DNA of 64,000 nucleotides from assembly GCA_963815355.1 (NCBI GenBank), contig CAWFGJ010000006.1, positions 62,001 to 126,000 on the forward strand, in the 5' to 3' direction. The position numbers and the translations under genes are program-made. Of the stretch, positions 60,497-64,000 are shown in pieces. Under the pieces are notes generated by a model that saw nothing but the letters and a program-made list of their open reading frames with translations, searched no databases and was not told where the DNA came from. This DNA is from JAPUEK01 sp963815355. Its GTDB lineage: Bacteria; Pseudomonadota; Alphaproteobacteria; Rhodobacterales; Rhodobacteraceae. Numbering within the stretch: position 1 is the stretch's first letter; every line of letters starts with the position of its first letter.

Positions 60497-61379
60497 TTAT
60501 TCCTTGACCCCACCCAGCAGGATGCCCTTGCTGAAATACTTCTGCAGGAACGGGTAGATCAGCAGGATGGGGATGATTGAGCAGACGATGATGGCGGCGC
60601 TGACCGTCTCAAAGGAATAGGCCGCACTCATCAGGGTGTTGGCGAATTCCTCGCTGTCGGACAGCTCAACGATCACGTGGCGCAGGTAGACTTGCAGCGG
60701 GACCTTGTCTTCGTCCTGCAACAGCACCATCGCCCAGAAAAACCCGTTCCAGCGCGAGACGATGCAAAACAGCGCCACGGTCGCAATCGCGGGTTTTGAC
60801 AGGGGCATGTAGACTTTCCACAGCACCTGAAATTCGTTGGCCCCGTCCATGCGGGCCGCTTCTTCAAAGGATTGCGGGATGCCTTCGAAGAAGTTGCGCA
60901 GCAGGATGATGTTGAAGCCGTTGACGGCGAAACCGATGATGATGCCGAAATAGCTGTCCAGCAGGCCAAGATCGCGCATGTTCAGGAAGAACGGGATCAT
61001 GCCGGCGTGGAACCACATGGTGAAGGCCACCATCAGGTTCCAGAACCGCCGCCCGTAAAGCTGGGGCCGCGACAAGGCATAGGCACCGGGAATGATGAAG
61101 GCGAGGCTCATCAGCGTGCCGCCGATGGTGTAGATGAAGGTGTTCTTGTAGCTGGTCCAGAACATCGGCTCGGACAGGACGCGCTTGTAGGCCTCCAGCG
61201 TAAAGCCGACCGGGGTCAGGATCACGTTGCCGGCCCGCGCCTCGAACCCCGAACTCATCGACAGCGAGGCGATGTAGATGAACGGATACAGCGTGGCGAG
61301 ACGTGAACAGGCCGATCAGCACCATGTTGACGATGACAAACAGACGGTCGCCGCGCGAATAGAGATTCATGTTGGTCAT
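60497..61379 (-). pseudogene. Sugar ABC permease 2 (AlgM2/YtcP-like), one frame break
   Basis: The N-terminal frame starts MTNMNLYSRGDRLFVIVNMV and the rest continues in another frame as LATLYPFIYIASLSMSSGFEA. One extra base at about 61299-61303 separates them; without it the gene codes 293 residues, the length of AlgM2. The permease has the EAARMDGANEFQVLWKVYMPLS coupling loop (in pieces EAARMDGANE) and six membrane helices. It is in line with permease 1 and the SBP. Because protein similarity is continuous on both sides, a sequence error is more likely than loss of function. Confidence 0.85.
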
Positions 61380-61392
61380 CTGCGTTGCCCCC

Positions 61393-62372
61393 TCACCACA
61401 GCGACGTGCGCGAGTAGCGCTTTGAAATCGTGTTGGCGGTCATCACGAGGACAAAGGCCACCACCGCGTTGAAGAGCCCGGCCGCGGCGGCCAGATCGTA
61501 TTGGCCGCCCTGGATGCCCTGGCGGTAGATGAAGGTGTTCACCACATCCGCCGTCTCATAGGTGGCGGGCTGGTAGAGCAGGATGATCATCTCGAACGAC
61601 GACTTCGAGCATGTTGCCGATGCGGATGATCAGCATGATGATGATCGTCGGCATGATCGACGGGACGGTGATCTTCCACATCATCTGCCAGCGCGAGGCC
61701 CCATCGACGACAGCGCTTTCGTACAGCGTCGGCGACACCCCGGCGATGGCGGCAAGGTAGACGATCGACTGAAAGCCCGCCTCTTGCCAGATGCCGGTGC
61801 CGACAAAGATCGGGCGGAACCATTCGGGCTTGGTCAGGAAGTAGATCGTGTCCAGCCCGAACCAGCCCATCACCGTGTTCACGATCCCCGCCGAGGGCGA
61901 AAAGGCCGTGATGACGATGCCCGCGATGATCACCGAAGAGATGAAGTGCGGCAGGTAGACGATCGTCTGGGCGATTTTCTTGAAGGTCTGGTGCAGGACT
62001 TCGTTGAACATCAAGGCCAGCAGGATCGGCATCGGGAAAGCCGAAGACGAGGCCGTAACATGCTGATGATGATGGTGTTTTTCAGCGCCCGGATGAATTG
62101 GTCATTGCCGAACAGGGTCTCGAAATGCTCCAGCCCGATCCAGGGGCTGCCCGCGACGCCGCGGAAGATGCTGTAATCCTTGAAGGCGATCTGCAGGCCA
62201 TACATCGGCTTGTACAGAAAGATCAGCATCCACAGGATTGTGGGCAACAGCAGGACATAGAGCTGCCATTCGCGCCGCAGGTGGTCGCTGATGCGCTGCA
62301 CGCCGGGTGCGGCGGCGTCAGCTCGGCGCGGCGCGGCGCTGTCTTCGGCCGGTGGTGCGGGGTCGCGGTCAT
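61393..62372 (-). pseudogene. Sugar ABC permease 1 (AlgM1/LplB-like), several frame breaks
   Basis: Three open frames tile one protein: N-terminus with REWQLYVLLLPTILWMLIFL and YKPMYGLQIAFKDYSIF; middle FKKIAQTIVYLPHFISSVI; C-terminus MIILLYQPATYETADVVNTF. Breaks lie at about 62357-62362 (one base missing), 62057-62058 and 62034-62036 (one base extra each) and 61595-61600 (one extra). Corrected length is 325 residues, matching AlgM1. The start at 62372 overlaps the ATPase stop as ATGA. The corrected break region reads GLVFGFPMPILLALMF, a normal permease helix. Confidence 0.82.
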
Positions 62373-63478
62373 TGCGTAACCACCTGGCCGGGCAGTGCCA
62401 CGCCGGTCTTGGCATCAAAGACCCGGATCAGGTCGCGGCGCGATGGTAAAGCCGGAAACGGCATTCAGCGCGGCAGTCTGGCCAAGGGTTTCGGTGCGGA
62501 TCACAAAGGGCGTCGCCCGCAAGCGTGGCGTGCAGCAGCGCCTCGGACCCGAGGGTTTCGACCAGGTCCAGCGTCACGGCCACGCGGCCGGGCGTGGCGG
62601 CGTCGGCGACGGTGACGAATTCGGGCCGGATGCCAAGGATGACCTCTTTGCCCATCGCTGTTCGGCAAGGGCATCAAGCGGGGCCAGCGCACACGTTTGC
62701 CCGTCAAATTCCGCCACCGGACCGGTTTCGCCCTCGGCGATGCGCGCCTTGACCATGTTCATCGGCGGCGCACCCAGAAAGCCCGCGACAAAGGTATTGG
62801 CCGGGTTCAGGAACAGGTCCATCGGCGTGCCGATCTGTTCGATCCGGCCGTCGTGCATGACGACGATGCGGTCGGCCAGGGTCATCGCCTCGACCTGATC
62901 ATGGGTGACGTAGATGGAGGTCACGCCAAGCCGCTTGTGCAGACGCTTGATTTCGGCGCGCATCTGGGTGCGCAGCTTGGCATCGAGGTTGGACAGCGGT
63001 TCGTCGAACAGAAAGACCTTGGGGCGGCGCACGATGGCGCGGCCCATCGCGACGCGCTGGCGCTGGCCGCCGGACAGATCGGCGGGGCGGCGTTCAAGGT
63101 AGTGGGTCAGGCCAAGGATGCCGCTGACCTCGTCCACGGCCGCCGCGATATGGTCCTTGCTTTCCTTGCGGATACGCAGGCCAAAGGCGATGTTGTCGGC
63201 CACGTTCAGATGCGGGTAAAGCGCGTAGTTCTGAAAGACCATCGCGACATCGCGGTCCTTTGGGGGCCACCCGGTTCACGAGGCGGCCGTCGATGGTCAG
63301 CTCCCCGTCCGAGATTTCCTCCAGACCCGGCGATCATCCGCAGGGTCGTCGACTTGCCGCAGCCCGAGGGGCCGACGAGCACGACGAATTCCTTTTCCTG
63401 CACCTCAAGGTCGATCCCGTGGACGACCTGCAAAGCGCCGTATTTCTTGACGATGCCCTCTAGACGCACACCAGCCAT
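62369..63478 (-). pseudogene. Sugar ABC transporter ATPase (AlgS/UgpC/MsmX-like), several frame breaks
   Basis: Pieces in three frames give one ATPase: Walker A VGPSGCGKSTTLRMIAG, Q-loop VFQNYALYPHLNVADNIAF, signature LSGGQRQRVAMGRAIVR, Walker B VFLFDEPLSNLDAKLR, H-loop YVTHDQVEAMTLADR, and the C-terminal regulatory part VILGIRPEFVTVAD ending VFDAKTGVALPGQVVTQ. Breaks at about 63325, 63257-63258, 62655-62657, 62508-62510 and 62439-62442; corrected length is 368 residues. AAGGAGG precedes the ATG at 63478. It is the first gene of the alginate operon and energises the permeases that follow. Confidence 0.85.
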
Positions 63479-63890
63479 CGACCCCTCCTTAACCGTTGCT
63501 TGCCCCTGCCCAACGTCGCGCCCACGATCTGGCGCGCTGTCCGGCACGTTTTGCTGTCGTGGGGCGTTCGGTCGTTGCGACCTCTGGCACACGATTCGCT
63601 GAAGTTTGAACTGGTATACTAGTTTTAAATCTGGAATACTAGTATGAAATAGAGGTTGCGACTCACGTCCGGTTCAAGGCATGAAGGTGAGGAGACGTTC
63701 CAAAGTCTGTGTGATGCCCGCCGTTCCGGAAGGGTCCTTGGCCAGTGCCAAGGGCGGGCCTTTCGCGGGGGGCTGCGGAGCGACACGGAGGGGCAACGCC
63801 CGGTCTGCGTGGGGAACGTCGCGGCGCGCAGAACTGGCATTTGACTCGAATGACCGCTATTCAGCCTAGGTGCAGTAGGGAACTTGAACG
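63479..63890. other. Divergent promoter region of the alginate operon and GntR regulator, 412 bases
   Basis: No convincing gene. The part next to the ATPase is GC-rich; the middle (63600-63650) is AT-rich and holds two similar palindromic boxes; the remainder up to the GntR start is ordinary sequence with short open frames on both strands that have no family likeness or ribosome site. Confidence 0.55.
63609..63645. promoter_or_regulatory. Paired operator-like boxes CTGG(T/A)ATACTAGT
   Basis: CTGGTATACTAGT at 63611 and CTGGAATACTAGT at 63631 lie exactly 20 bases apart, about two helical turns. The first sits in an imperfect 16-base palindrome around GTATAC (63609-63624), the second in the perfect palindrome ATACTAGTAT (63636-63645). 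They resemble GntR/FadR-type operators of uronate genes and are likely bound by the regulator that starts at 63891. Confidence 0.55.
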
Positions 63891-64000
63891 ATGCAGTTGA
63901 ACCAGGCCCGCGACCGCAGAACCAGCGTCGATGAGATATTTGATTATCTTTACGGGGAAATCAGTGCATTGCGGCTGATGCCCGGCGACAAGATATCAGA
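63891..64000 (+). CDS. GntR-family transcriptional regulator, N-terminus only
   Basis: Thirty-six complete codons are present before the window ends. The reading MQLNQARDRRTSVDEIFDYL followed by YGEISALRLMPGDKIS matches the first helices and the PGDKI turn of the GntR winged helix, where the second helix usually reads I-x-x-G-x-L-x-P-G-x-x-L/I. It is divergent from the alginate operon and most likely its repressor, with a uronate intermediate as inducer. The subfamily (FadR-like expected) cannot be seen in this fragment. Confidence 0.75.
   Translation, partial: MQLNQARDRRTSVDEIFDYLYGEISALRLMPGDKIS

Noticed and set aside
61295..63330. Programmed frameshifting as the cause of the breaks in the transporter genes
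   Set aside because: There are too many breaks, at different motifs and in both directions (extra and missing bases), with no slippery-site pattern in common.
63625..63869. Short open frames between the alginate operon and the GntR gene
   Set aside because: They overlap on both strands and lack ribosome sites and family features.

Overview
The window is high-GC DNA with the gene content and ordering of a Rhodobacterales alphaproteobacterium (Paracoccus/Rhodobacter relatives). The strongest pointers are a complete beta-hydroxyaspartate cycle cluster (bhcRABCD), a YcjX/YcjF pair, and an intergenic repeat of a kind I recall as common in that order. No tRNA, rRNA, prophage, integrase, insertion sequence or CRISPR array was seen.

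Layout. 1-4.7 kb: a minus-strand peptide-type ABC importer operon (deacylase, binding protein, OppB, OppC, start of OppD). 4.9-8.7 kb: plus-strand exopolysaccharide export genes (Wza-like lipoprotein, Wzb-like phosphatase, Wzc-like co-polymerase/tyrosine kinase). 8.7-15.2 kb: GAPDH, then bhcR divergent from bhcABCD, which converts two glyoxylate into oxaloacetate. 15.2-19.6 kb: a DUF533 protein and a fused 5-oxoprolinase. 19.7-28 kb: a second polysaccharide block with two duplicated tiny secreted proteins, YjbF- and YjbH-like proteins, a membrane nucleotide-sugar dehydratase and a beta-helix protein. 28-41 kb is mostly housekeeping and transport: YdeI-like, HugZ-like, SulP, acs, adk, an MHS-type transporter with a large insert, a receiver-only regulator, truA, YcjX/YcjF and argE.

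41.4-53.4 kb is the most unusual part. It is a run of nine exported or signalling proteins: two caspase-like peptidases, a trypsin-fold zymogen, an HtrA-like protease with PDZ repeats, a patatin-like lipoprotein, a histidine kinase with its response regulator, and two paralogous secreted proteins with PPC-like C-termini. One caspase gene overlaps the trypsin-fold gene by ATGA. The trypsin-fold protein has a Lys-Val zymogen site, and both caspases carry the acidic residue that in metacaspases accepts Arg/Lys. A periplasmic proteolytic relay controlled by a two-component system is a testable hypothesis; I do not know a named system with this composition.

53.4-64 kb is an alginate/polyuronate utilisation operon on the minus strand: ABC ATPase, two permeases, Ca-site solute-binding protein, PL15-like exolyase, SDR, KdgF-like cupin, RraA-like protein and UxuA. 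A divergent GntR-type regulator is cut by the window end. The ATPase and both permeases carry about ten single-base frame breaks within about 2 kb (61.3-63.3 kb), while the remaining genes are open. Undoing the breaks restores full-length proteins, so local sequence error is more likely than gene decay.
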